From Rhopalosiphum padi (taxonomy: Eukaryota; Arthropoda; Insecta; Hemiptera; Aphididae), in the NCBI RefSeq assembly GCF_020882245.1, contig NC_083598.1:71243714-71307713 (forward strand): a stretch of DNA of 64,000 nt, written 5' to 3'. Within the stretch, counting starts at the first letter, position 1. Each line of letters opens with the position of its first letter. The notes beneath the pieces are model-generated. The model had not been told where the DNA came from. It worked only from the letters and a program-made list of their open reading frames with translations, and made no database searches. The position numbers and the translations under genes were made by a program. Shown one piece after another: positions 14,051 through 25,231 of the stretch.

Positions 14051-17000
14051 AAATTGATAAACGTGTTTTAATTTTTAAAGAAATGTCACCTAGATGAACA
14101 ACTTCTCCTCCTCGTCCTCTAAAACCACCACTAGTGGGCGATTTTAACTAAAACTTAACTTAGCTATAATTTTTCAATCAAAAAATGTAATGTTAATACT
14201 ATAATATTGCCTTCATCTAAATCATTAATTATACTCTATGAAATTATATTGATAAGTAAAAATAATAATTTAGTTTAGTCGGTAATGTGCGTGTATTTTT
14301 TTGCACGATTACAACACTTATTATAATATCTAATATTTTTATTGCAGTAAACAATAAATACAATAGTAAAATAATATTATAAACTTAATACTACGAAATA
14401 ATGTAAAACTGTACCTTTTGCGCCATCTATGCATGTATCGTTTACTTATAATGTTATGTTAAAGATAATACATTAATACACAACAGTAAAGTTACATTAA
14501 TAGCTTTTTGTGTTCAAGTAATTTAATTGTCTCTGTTACTCTTAGTCTCAAATAGTAAATGTAATAGGTACAATAATTTAATAATATTATTAATTATTAT
14601 AAAAAAATTGTTAAATACTGTTTTTATTAAAACAAAAAAAATGGTTAGGTAAATAACTTTTATGACTTTTATACGTTTAATTCAAAAAATATTTAAAACC
14701 AATTAACTCCTAATCATTTCTATAAAAAATTGAAAGTTATTAATTTTTATTTAAATTTTCCAAATAATAAATAATAACTAATATTTTAGACTTAAATACA
14801 AACAGTTTGTAAATGCATGTAAAAAAAAATTATTCTCATTGTTTTATTTATAATGTTTTAAAATAAATCGTTTAATCATTAAATTTGTTCTGTGTAAAAA
14901 CGGAAACGAGAGTTATCCGAGTTGATTACAAACCGGAAAATGTAATCTGATTTTATCTGGTGTGTATGAGAAATGAGAATAGATTTCGGGGTGAAAACGG
15001 AAAGGTTGATTTTGGGCGAAATCCGGTCGTGTTCGACGGGTACAACGATAGGCGATAGGTGTAGAAAGCAGTTAAACAACAGCATGATGTCCGTTCTCTA
15101 CAACGTATCATGATCACGGGGTGCATATATTTCATATTGTTTAAATGGTTAAATATTATATATGTTTGAAATTAATAATAATATTATGATGATGAAAAGT
15201 GATCGATTTTAAAACTGAAAATCGTCATGAACCGAGCCTAACAATAAATTCATAATAATTTTATACTGCGCGCAATAATCAATACTAGTTACTTGTTAGT
15301 TATAATTTTGTTCCGCGTTACTATAAGTTAGTATTTACCTATATTTTATAACGATTTATAATTTGTTATACTTTATAACTATAGTCTTTATCTTGTTAGA
15401 CAATTCAAAATAAACTACAAACTGGGCAAGTCCTCAAGGCAGACAGAGTAAAAGGAACAGTCGCTCTCCCATACCTTATAGTTTTTTTGAAACGTTTATT
15501 ATAGTTTTTTTTCTTTAGCTGAAATGTTTATGTATGCCTGTATATAGTATGCAATTTTGTATGAATTATTAATGTATACACATTTATATTATATTTTACA
15601 TTCCAAGTAGAGTAATCAAAATACTTTGATATTCAATTTGCCAGGTGGCTTCTAACAGAAAAGTGTAATTGGTAATTTTAGAGCCCTGTGAAGTTGGCCG
15701 CCCAATAGGGGATAAATATTACATATATAATATTAATCCCATTATGACAATTTTTTTAAATAATCAGGAAAAAATAGGATAAAATGGAAATTTTTAATAT
15801 TTATATTAGATCAGTGTTCAATAAAATCAAAGGGAGCTTTAAATAATATTCTTATGTTTAAACTTTAAACTTAATAATTTAAATCAGAAATAGTCTATTA
15901 ACTATGATATTAAATATAACAGTAAAATGGATTATTTTGAACGTAAAACTAAAGTTACATATAAAAGTATACATTATTTAATAAGCTATTTAAAATTATA
16001 AAAATATAATGAGTTAAAACCTATTATTCCTCCCTAACACCCTCCACACAACAAATAGGTCTAGACTCTAGAGAATCCAGTCACCACTAACACAGAGTAC
16101 GGTTTTTCTAATTACGTGGGTGACCTTTTATGTGTTCATCGTAGGTAGCCATCACAAAATCAAAATTTAGCTGCACCACATGAGTTCAACTGTTTTATCC
16201 GTATGTGTCGGACAATGGATCCGGTTGCTATAAGTATACTATATACGTCGGCGTATTCTGTTTGCGATCTGCGCACTTTTCAGTTCCTCGCCGTACACAC
16301 TAAACATAAACTAACCGTATGTTTAATATTTAAAGCACATCTAAAGCAAAATTGTTTAAATATTTTTATATTTATTTTTAGTAATATTGGTAATACATCG
16401 TCACACAACACATCACGCATTTGTATGAATATTGTGATGTACGGTGTCGTACCATTTGTGATTAGTCACCAGTCCAAACATATCATAAGTCGTTGAGGTC
16501 AAATGCCATATTTTTGGTTTTTAATGCATAATGTATACAATATACATTGTACATGGATAAATATTTAAGATTTAACGCCCCAAATGCACAGCACTGTTCA
16601 TAAGCTTTAATATAAATAATTACAAATGTTAAATACATCGCCACAATTTTTTTTTTTTATGTGTGATACTCTTTGGAAAATAATTCACTGTGTAGTAAAC
16701 CACATTCCGACAAAGAAACGACTACCAATGTTCTACCATTGACCCATTTAAACATTTTGAACTCGTAACAATATAACAAAAGCTAAAGTCAACTTAAAAT
16801 TCGATGCTCTTTGTGTTTGGGACGGGAGGAGAGAATCAGGTGTCCCAAATGCTAAGAACACAGAAAGAAAACATTTTTACACACTTCAAACTATTATAAA
16901 GGATATAATACGAATAAGCCCCGTCCATTGATTTAGTTGGTTTTTGGGGGACTACTTGACCGGCTTCTAGTTGTTTCACTGGCCTCTTATTTGCTGTACA

Positions 17001-17057
17001 GTTGATTTTATTAATATGCAATCCCATCATGATCCATTTCTCATGCAAATGATCGCA
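14051..17057. other. Gene-poor stretch with mixed composition
   Basis: No gene is supported. Modestly GC-richer patches at 14880-15130 and 16030-16500 have short frames that match nothing known. TTTGGGAC and GTCCCAAA words near 16817-16850 resemble inverted-repeat ends, and similar words recur near 17820 and 17953, but no element could be closed. Confidence 0.5.
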
Positions 17058-17201
17058 GTGAAGGATTTATTTTTCAACTCTGAAACTTTACACGCATCGT
17101 AAGACGAGTGGCCGTAACAGTTTGCGCGCAAAAAAACACGAAATAATCGACATTTCTATTTTACATTACGGCCTGCCACGGCCCCTGTTCATTTTTCGTC
17201 G
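17058..17201 (+). repeat. 144-bp direct repeat, first unit
   Basis: Nearly identical to 17400-17543 (about five differences). Shared landmarks are ACACGCATCGTAAGACGAGT and GGCCTGCCACGGCCCCTG. The units are 342 bp apart, with a non-repeated spacer. There is no coding frame across the unit. Confidence 0.9.
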
Positions 17202-17399
17202 TTTTTCACCTAAAAAACTAAATATACGTAATTTTGAGATGGAAGCCTACCCGCGATCGGTGTAAAAACGTTGTAGCGTGCTTCAGGCACCTTCGGACTT
17301 CCTTTCTATATCAAAAAAATCTCGAAATTCCAAATATTAACCACCTAAGTGCGGTAAAAAACCACTTTTTTGAAAAAAAGTAGTATGCAAGTTTTCGCG

Positions 17400-17543
17400 G
17401 TGAAGGATTTATTTTTCAACTCTGAAACTTTACACGCATCGTAAGACGAGTGGCCGTAACTGTTTTCGCGCAAACAAACACGAAATAATCGAGATTTCTA
17501 TTTTACATTACGGCCTGCCACGGCCCCTGTTCATTTTTCGTTG
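17400..17543 (+). repeat. 144-bp direct repeat, second unit
   Basis: Second copy of the unit at 17058-17201. It lies immediately upstream of the partial and full copies of the 1.5-kb repeat, so the whole 17.05-18.75 kb block may be one complex GC-rich repeat. Confidence 0.9.
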
Positions 17544-17572
17544 TCGCCGTATATGTTTTCATCCTGCCAAAT

Positions 17573-17800
17573 CATGATCGCATTATTCTGTGCGATTTTG
17601 TTGATGCGACTTTTGTTCTTCTATTGTCCACTATTTTTGTGAACGTCCGGTTTGGTATGTTTGTTGTCTGCAAATATATTTTATCGCGTTTGCCTTCGAC
17701 GGTCCTGATGCTCGAGTTTGATTTCTGTATTGACTGTATTTGTCGAGCGCGTAACACGCAGTTCACGACAGGGCCGCGCACAGTTTGCCGTGTTTTCATA
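17573..17800 (+). repeat. Diverged partial copy of the head of the 1.5-kb repeat
   Basis: It aligns with 18030-18215: both contain TTCTATTGTCCACTATTT, GGTATGTTTGT, CGTGTTTGCCTTTGACG-like and TGCTCGAGTT words in the same order. The two therefore form a degenerate tandem pair about 450 bp apart. Confidence 0.7.
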
Positions 17801-18003
17801 TAAAGTAGAATTCGCTCAATTGGGACACATTGGATGGTGACCTACTTCTCCACATTATCGGACTGTCTCGATTAACCAAACAACTAATAAACCGATACGT
17901 TCGTTCGGGACTATGCAATCTGTCCCTATTATGCAGTTGTTCCTTTATGTAGTGTCCCAAATAAGTGGATTCTTCATCGTGTGGTGCTATCCGTCCTGGT
18001 CCT

Positions 18004-19515
18004 TATGATCTGAATTTTCTATACGCATTTTGGTTACCGAAATGATGCGTCCGTTTGTTTTTCTATTGTCCACTATTTGTGTTTACGCCGTGCTTGGTAT
18101 GTTTGTGGTCAAATATATTTCGTCGTGTTTGCCTTTGACGTTCACGTTGCTCGAGTTCGATTTCTGTCTTATTTGTGCAATTCGCGATAGGTCCGCGCAC
18201 AGTATGCCGTGTTTACATATACATATTATTATCTATGATACTAATTTATACATCGTGTGTTGCGATCTGTCCTGTCCTCCGCAGGGTTCCGTTCGACCAC
18301 CACGTGTCTCTTACTAATCATTGTACTTTGTACAACACGCGTAAATGTTGTTACCATTGTACCGGTATAGTATTTCGACGCGTTCCGTCATCGTCGTCAG
18401 ATAGAACACGTGGATTCTAACCCGTTGCGCGTATAAGGCGCGTTACTTTCGTGCCGTGTGTCTCCATCGGCGTACAGTATTATCGCCGCGATATGCGGCC
18501 GATCCGACAGGGTCGATCGATTTTCACTGTTTTCATTACCGTGCGCGCGTCCATCGTTATTGATGTGGTCACGAATTAAAAGCTGTCCACCAGACAGATT
18601 ACCGATAATACCTGTGTGCTGTGTATCGGTTTACCGCTGTCGCCTGCGACCTGTCCCGTGTAATGTGAAGACTCGAAGTACATAATATAGTGAAAGTGCA
18701 CCGTAGTCATGCAATCGCATTGCATTGATATAGTTCCTATTTTGTTGTGCAGTTGTGCTGCAGCATATTGTACATATTATATTCAATTATAAATTATTAT
18801 TGTTTTGCGATTTCCTTCCATCTTAAATCACTCACGGACCACAATATTCATTTAGTATGAATTATAATAATTACTAAATGAATACCAGCTATATACTATT
18901 ATAATCGAGGGCAAACAGGGTTGAAACTTTATTCATATATTTTATATTAATTTAATACATAATTTATAGTAAATTTACTGAAAATATAAATAATGTGCCC
19001 CTCCTTAAAAAATTTCTAGATCCGCCGCTGATTATAATATCGTATTATTCTGTGCTTTTTGTATTTTATGCCACTTCACCATTCGGTACCGTTTTTCTAG
19101 ACTATTAAATTACTATTTATATTATATTTATTTCAAATACACTCTTATCAATGTTCTTTTGACGCAGATTTATAATATACTCAAATTAATTATGGCAGCT
19201 ATCATTATGTATTCTTTTTAAACTGTTTATGTTTTCGATTTGTATGGTACAGATGTCCAGCATTACCAGCATTTTTTAATATTACACCATTCGGTCGCGC
19301 ATCACGTATTTAGGTAGGTACATAATATATAAATTATGGTGTCATAATATTTTTTACTATTGTCTTCCAGTCGTCATTCCTAACATTTTGCTAGTCATCG
19401 AGGTCATCTCGTATAGAAGAAGCCCGACTGCGCTAACAGTTATAGTGAAACATATTTTTACAAACTTTTGTCATAAATAAAATTTATAAATATCAATTAA
19501 TTTATACCTTTTATT
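18004..19515 (+). repeat. Copy A of a 1.5-kb direct repeat
   Basis: It matches 35092-36603 over its whole length, starting at TATGATCTGAATTTTCTATA and ending near AATTAATTTATACCTTTT. The first 750 bp are strikingly GC- and CpG-rich and about 95% alike by eye. The rest is AT-rich and more diverged, with small indels. Short open frames (18030-18317 and 18175-18420) recur in both copies but resemble no protein I know and have different ends, so they are not called as genes. A diverged extra copy of the first 200 bp lies just upstream (about 17573-17800). Confidence 0.88.
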
Positions 19516-20030
19516 TATACTTTGTAAGTACTCCCTTTACCTTAATGATCGTTAATTTATTAAATAAATAAATAAAAATCTAATTTTACTATTGATAACA
19601 ATATAATATACTTTATTGACATATAAAATATATTCGTATCCATCTAACTTTTTTCAGTCTCAAAAGCACATAATAATAAATAATTATTATTATTATAGTA
19701 TGACACAATAATTTACACAATTCTTATAACGTAAATTTGTCGTAAATAATATATTTATATATAGATACATCATGCAAAATATTACGACCCATATCAAGAT
19801 CACCACAGCATCGATACAAACCCTTTCTAATGAATCACCAAATGTTAAATTTACGAAAGTTTTAGAAAGTCGCGAACTGCCGTGTTTAATAATTAAGCCT
19901 TATTAAAGTTGTATGATAAACATCAACATATTTGTGTTATTACAATTTACTCAACAAATTTATTTTATGATGCTGTACACAGGTGCGTGATGGTGGTATA
20001 AGTGTATAATAACAATAAGTTTCTTTAATC
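19516..20030. other. AT-rich spacer between repeats
   Basis: Nothing recognised between the end of the 1.5-kb repeat and the start of the 0.75-kb repeat. Confidence 0.5.
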
Positions 20031-20786
20031 TTTTAGATCCTAAACGGAATGTATTTATTTTACAATGATGTGTGTTTTTTTTTTTTTGTGTCTGTCATCA
20101 CGTTTTGGAGTAGTAATAATGTTTCTATTTTAGACATCAGCCCCTCTTTGAAAAGAAAAATTCATCTAGTTAGTACTTTGGGGGGTCAAAAGTAAAAAAT
20201 TTCTAGTAGTTTTCAAAAGTGTCGGGAAAAACCCTGAAAAAATAACGGAAAAACGGGAATTTTTATGCATAACCACTTTTCGACAAAATCGATTTTTTGA
20301 TTTTATTGTAACTCAAAAACGAATCGTTGTAAATACTTGAAATTTTTACCAAATGTTTATATTATGGTTATCTATTTACGATTAAATTTTCAAAAATATT
20401 TTGACCTTTTTTAAGCTACTTATAGACAATTGAAATTTTCGACTTTTTTAAGTTTTTTTTCTTAAAATGCCGATAAAAAAAATTTGGCTATCAAAAAAAT
20501 CTTTAAATTTTAATACAAGGTTTATTATAAGTTGTACTTATTGTAGTAAAAAAAAAATCAAAAATTGTTAGTCACAATTTTTGTTTATAAACATTTAAAG
20601 TTCAAATGTTCACGAAATATGTATGTCAAAACCGCGAAAATCATTGACTGACAAATCATCTCCGTTCAGAATCGTTTTTCGTATACAATGATGCCTATCA
20701 TTGCATTCAAATTTAACACATCCATTATAATGACCAGTGACCTACTTTCCATCTCTACTATACAGCAGAGCGATACCCACTTTTTT
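20031..20786 (-). repeat. 0.75-kb interspersed repeat, reverse copy
   Basis: The reverse complement matches 32491-33240 almost end to end, with about 93-95% identity by eye. Landmarks include ACGAAAAACGATTCTGAACG, ATCGGCATTTTAAGAAAAAA and the stretch around CGTTTTTCCGTTATTT. It has no open frame. Related, older pieces lie at about 10.7-11.84 and 12.56-14.05 kb. It resembles a very common aphid repeat type, which is a recollection rather than a search result. Confidence 0.88.
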
Positions 20787-22045
20787 AATTATAATATTGT
20801 GTACAAAATTATATGGTTTTTCAAGTAGGTAGATATTATAGATTTTTATATAGCAAAATATGTATCATGTATATAGATATTAAAATATATTTTGTATACA
20901 AAATTAAATTAGGTGTCTTGGTAATGTAATGAATATAATGCTACAATTTTATTTTAATTGGAGTTTTTACAATATTTATGACATTACTTATATTTTGTAA
21001 TTATATTCTTATTCTTAAATTCTATAATAATAAATTATTATTCTTTTTTCTTTTTCATGTAAAATAATATTGTATTACATATACGAGGTATCATGATTAA
21101 TGTACTTATATGTTATTTTAAAAATTCAATTTTTCATGCTTATTAGGAAGTAAATAATAAGATGGAAATGTTTAAGATTTAATGTATTATGTATATTTAT
21201 ATTTTAAATTCTATATCTAATATATTAGTCTACTTATTTACAAATATATTTAACATGATATAAAATGTTTAATTTTATTACATAGTAAGGTTAGTTTCAA
21301 TTATAAATAATTAAAATGCACATAATATGTACAGTTGATTAGTAATATTTAAAATTAAATTGCCTTGTTTTTAAAACAATACATTTTTTGATTTAAAAAT
21401 GTTCCAATTTAATGTATGATTATAAACTTCTTCATAATATGATTTATCTTTATACTCAGATAATTGTGCGATATTATGTTTAATAAATGTATTTTAAAAT
21501 TAATTTTTATAATCTGTACAAGCACTGGCATTACATTTTCCTCTTATCATATAAATATTGTTATTAGAGTTCAACGGTTTTATATTATTTTAAGCTATAA
21601 AAAACAGTTGTATCAAAAATCTAGAAACTACTTAGGGTTTTAGTCAATAAAATAAAATAAAATACATAAAACAATAAAGTAGGTAAAAAAAAATTCAGAA
21701 AAATTAAAACAAAACCATATTATAGTCATATACACTGCGTATTAGAAATAACACACAATTAGCTAATCGAAGTTCTGGCTGTTTATTTAGGATATTAAGT
21801 ATGATACACTAAAAATTTCCCCATAACCTGATAGGATACTAGCAACAAGTTTCGCTCTTGATTCTTTAATGATTAAATAGATAGTTCGTTGGTAAGCGAA
21901 AAGTGTTATCCTTTATGTATATATAATATTCATAACTTGTGAATTGAGCTTAATTGTGTATCGATTTTTGCCACCGATCTTTTTTTGAATCGATCTTTTC
22001 ATTCCGATTTAAATCGATTCACTTCCAAAAATCATCCATCACTAT
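20787..22045. other. AT-rich spacer
   Basis: Low-complexity, no gene or clear element. Confidence 0.55.
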
Positions 22046-22310
22046 AGACCAAATTCATACGGCCGCCCGCGTGAAAAAACGTACCGAAATGAGTCGTACG
22101 AACGGGCTATAGAGCTAGATGGCGCTGCGTAAGCTAAGGTTGCTACTTTAATCCACGTAGTATGCTTATATTTTACAAAAAAACGCAAAAAAACATGAAT
22201 AATCCCTATACTACGCAGATTAAAGTAACAACCTTAGCTTATGCAACGCCACCTATAGCCGTTTAATCGTGCTATTCATTTCGGACATTATCAGAAGTGG
22301 AGTTTGGTCT
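22046..22310. mobile_element. Foldback MITE with AGACCAAA ends
   Basis: The 265-bp segment starts AGACCAAA and ends TTTGGTCT. Its arms pair over most of their length, best at GTAAGCTAAGGTTGCTACTT against the complement of the stretch around AAGTAACAACCTTAGCTTAT. The loop is A-rich. No target duplication was recognised and there is no coding capacity. Confidence 0.8.
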
Positions 22311-22447
22311 CCTTATTCTAATATCTTCATGGACGGGACAATAGTTGAATAGTCTGTTTGCCATCTTAAATAACGAGTCTGGTTAGTCACCGTCACAGTT
22401 ATCAACCACCATATACATAATCTAGTTAAATGTTTGTTATTGTATTA

Positions 22448-22675
22448 CAGTGGTGTAATTACGGGGGGGGGGGATTTGGATGTAGTATCCCCCATGACCA
22501 TTTTTTTTTTAATATTGATTAACTACATTTATTTACTGATTTAACAATAAATATTATTGTATATTATTGAATATTATGATAAATACAAATTTTTGAAGGA
22601 AGGGGTAGGGGGGTCAAAGGTAAAATGTAAATAATTTCATCCCCTACAAACATGACCAAATGAGGTATAGCACTG
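22448..22675. mobile_element. hAT-like MITE with imperfect 8-bp target duplication
   Basis: Ends read CAGTGGTGTAATTACGG on the left and CAGTGCTATACCTCATTTGG on the right complement. The flanks are TTGTATTA (22440-22447) and TTATATTA (22676-22683), one mismatch. A CA start and 8-bp duplications are typical of hAT elements. It contains a long G-run. Confidence 0.6.
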
Positions 22676-23743
22676 TTATATTATATTGATTTATTTTATC
22701 CAGTAAAAACTATATATATTCTATAATATTCTAATATCAACCATAACTAAATAGATCTATATAAATAACAAAAAAGCACACACGCTAAGCGCTTAAAAAT
22801 CTCTTCAACTTGTTGGAATATCAGTGGATCAATGTATATAACAAAAATGTAAAATTATTTTTGTCTGGTCACACTAATTTTCTAATGTTTCCTATGTTTG
22901 TACCACGGACTACTATATACAGACTACCTATACAGTTGTAATGTAGTAATCCGTGATTTGTACTAAGGTATATCGTATATTATATTCTTAATCAATGGTT
23001 TACATACATTTTTTGGAAACAATTTTAACAAACGTCATTCATGTATCATATGTTATCGCGTTCCTTCGAATATTTGGAATACATTCTCGTTAGAAAAATA
23101 GAATAATAGGGAATATCTTTCTACCGCCAACACCGATATTCCAACAAGTGTTGTAAATCTGTGCACCATAAGAACCCGTGTTTAACTTAAAAGGTGTCCC
23201 ATCTGGTTATTCAGTGGCTATACCATTCCTCATCGTGATAGACAAACGCCACTATACTATCTGTTCCAAATAAGATGACTTGTGCGCAATTACGTTCGGT
23301 TTACGTCGGAGTAGATAGTCTACCAGCCTACCAACCTTGGCGTACGGCTCGTTAGCCACGCCTACCGTGCGCGAACGCAAATTATCTTATTTGGAATAGA
23401 GTATAATATGTATACAGGTGATCAAAGGTGTAACTAGTGGAGGGGGATTGGATAGGCTTCAGTCCCTAAAAAAAATGTTGATAAATGTATGTGCTTATAA
23501 ACATATTAATATTAACTTTATTTTTGCATACTATGTAAAAAAAATATATAATGTTTCGTTTAAACTAATAATAATTCAAAAGTCAGTTGTAAACACCAAT
23601 AGAAACAATAAATAATTATCTAATTAAAAAAAAATAAAACCTTTTTAGGACTCAAACTATACAGTTACTTTTTTTGTATTTTCTACATTTTTATACTTGT
23701 TAGGTATTGTTATGTACCAAACACAAAGTCTTACGCTCACGTA
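22676..23743. other. Spacer containing one MITE
   Basis: Besides the element at 23261-23400, a G-rich start near 23424 (AAAGGTGTAACTAGTGGAGG) looks like one end of a hAT-like element similar to that at 22448, but no partner end was found. Confidence 0.4.
23261..23400. mobile_element. Short MITE with CCAAATAAGAT inverted ends
   Basis: Left TTCCAAATAAGATGA and right complement TTCCAAATAAGATAA enclose about 140 bp of unusually GC-rich sequence with no frame. The target duplication is unclear. Confidence 0.7.
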
Positions 23744-24091
23744 CATTTTATGGCTATAATACGATTGAGAACGTTCGACCTTTTTTTAGCTTACGATTGA
23801 GAACGTTCGAAATGGAACAATGAAATAACCGCTGATCCCAAAAAACAGTACGATTGAGAACAAAATTATGTACAACGTTGCCGATATAGTTATATTCAAG
23901 TCAAAATAAAATAATTAAACATTAAATAAAATAACTCATAAATTAGCAAAATATGTCAAATAATAAAAAATTCATTGTCAATATAATAATATAACCTACA
24001 AAAATTTAAAAATGAGTTAAATTTTAATTCCCCGATATATATTTCCTAGATATGATAAATATTTTATTAGTTCTTCGGAAGACTTATTTTG

Positions 24092-24298
24092 TCAATATTT
24101 ATTATATGATATTATTGTTTTTGAAATTTTTTCTTGTTCTATTTTTGATGCTTTTTGAATAGTGCCCTGTTGAATGTCATTAAGTTTTAAAGCTGTTTCT
24201 TCCTGAGTTTCTAGTAATGTTTTTATCACAGCGTATACAGGTGGATGCGTCGAATAAAATTGCCTATTAAAAGTGCGATGGAAACTTTCTACGGCATT
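24092..24298 (-). pseudogene. C-terminal remnant of a MULE transposase
   Basis: In a different frame directly after the FLYWCH fragment, 68 codons plus TGA read NAVESFHRTFNRQFYSTHPP followed by an acidic and glutamine-rich helix (LETQEETALKLNDIQQG). The NAVESFH type of motif is the usual late conserved block of MULE transposases, next to the last catalytic acid. No start belongs to this fragment. The catalytic core that should lie between it and the FLYWCH head is absent. Confidence 0.72.
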
Positions 24299-24591
24299 AG
24301 TAATCCTAAAAAAGAATTTATTTTAATAGATTTATTTTCACCGATATTTTCAATTAACAAACTTGCTGCGCATTTGTTGGTGCATGTCCACTTTTCAATA
24401 TTGTCCTTCCTCAGTCTAATCAAACGATATTTGTGCGAGTTAAAAACAATTAAATTTCCACCACGCTCAGATGATATAAGTCTTACGTTTTCCATTTTAT
24501 TTAAGTATAAATGATTTATACAACACATAACACAGGAAACCACGTACTGAGTAATATGAGAACACATATATTGATAATTCGTTGCAAACAA
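24289..24591 (-). pseudogene. FLYWCH zinc-finger N-terminal fragment of a MULE transposase
   Basis: The natural start is probably the ATG at 24495 (MENVRLISSERGG). The translated stretch from there carries the FLYWCH signature: SERGGNLIVFNSHKYRL, then a basic stretch, EKWTCTNKC and a hydrophobic tail. The first zinc ligands and the conserved Trp are visible. The downstream His pair of the domain is missing, because the frame runs into the deletion junction at about 24295. The longer reading back to 24591 is not needed. FLYWCH domains are common as DNA-binding heads of insect MULE transposases. Function as a protein is unlikely. Confidence 0.75.
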
Positions 24592-25231
24592 TTCGCTATC
24601 GTTGTACTTATATAGGTTATTTCAAAAAACAATAGAATCATAAAATTCGATTGCGATGTATAAAACGTTTAATTATGGTTAATATATGGTTGGATTTTCA
24701 GATGGCTAAGTTTGGCAACGTAGCGCGGAATTATAAAAACTGAGCGTTCTCAATCGTAATAGTCAAAAAGGTCTAAAAAAGGTATCAACGATAATGACCG
24801 TTCTCAATCGTATTTCTGCCCATTTTATTTAGGTACAATTATTATTAAAACATTTAAAAACAAATATCAAATTACCAATACATTTAATAAAATGAATACA
24901 ATTGATTAGTAAATAATTATTATGGTCATGTTTAAAAAATAATTGAAAATGTCATGATTATAAAAATAATAAATACTTACAGAACAATATTAAAATAGTC
25001 ATGTTTCTTTATATGAAAAAAACAATTGAAATCTGAATCTGAATCAGACAAAGTCTCAAACGTAGTAGTATAATATTATAATAAATATTTGCCATATTGA
25101 TTTAATAGTGTATAATGTATATCATTAATATAACAATTATCATGAATATTATTATTTATTTACAAAGATATTATAATTTTAAAAATACGTTATTTACTAT
25201 TTTCTGAGTCTGAAGTCTCTCCTGTCGTTAC

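Larger units (their letters stand above)
23752..24820. mobile_element. Deleted FLYWCH/Mutator-like (MULE) DNA transposon with TIRs and 8-bp target duplication
   Basis: The 1069-bp element is flanked by CATTTTAT at 23744-23751 and 24821-24828. Its ends match as an inverted repeat: left GGCTATAATACGATTGAGAA, right complement GGCAGAAATACGATTGAGAA. The 14-mer TACGATTGAGAACG recurs near the ends: left at 23760 and 23792, with a partial copy at 23849; right in complement at 24745 and 24799. These subterminal copies are candidate transposase-binding sites. Inside, on the minus strand, are the FLYWCH domain and the last part of a MULE transposase, with the catalytic middle missing. It is therefore a non-autonomous deletion derivative. 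Confidence 0.88.

Noticed and set aside
16817..17960. TTTGGGAC / GTCCCAAA words as ends of one element
   Set aside because: Several possible pairings exist, none with matching flanks or extended complementarity.
18030..18420. Overlapping frames in copy A that recur at 35118-35514
   Set aside because: They recur because the DNA is duplicated. The frames end at different points in the two copies and resemble no protein, so they are treated as part of the repeat.
24245..24514. 89-codon plus-strand frame
   Set aside because: Antisense shadow of the FLYWCH fragment on the minus strand.
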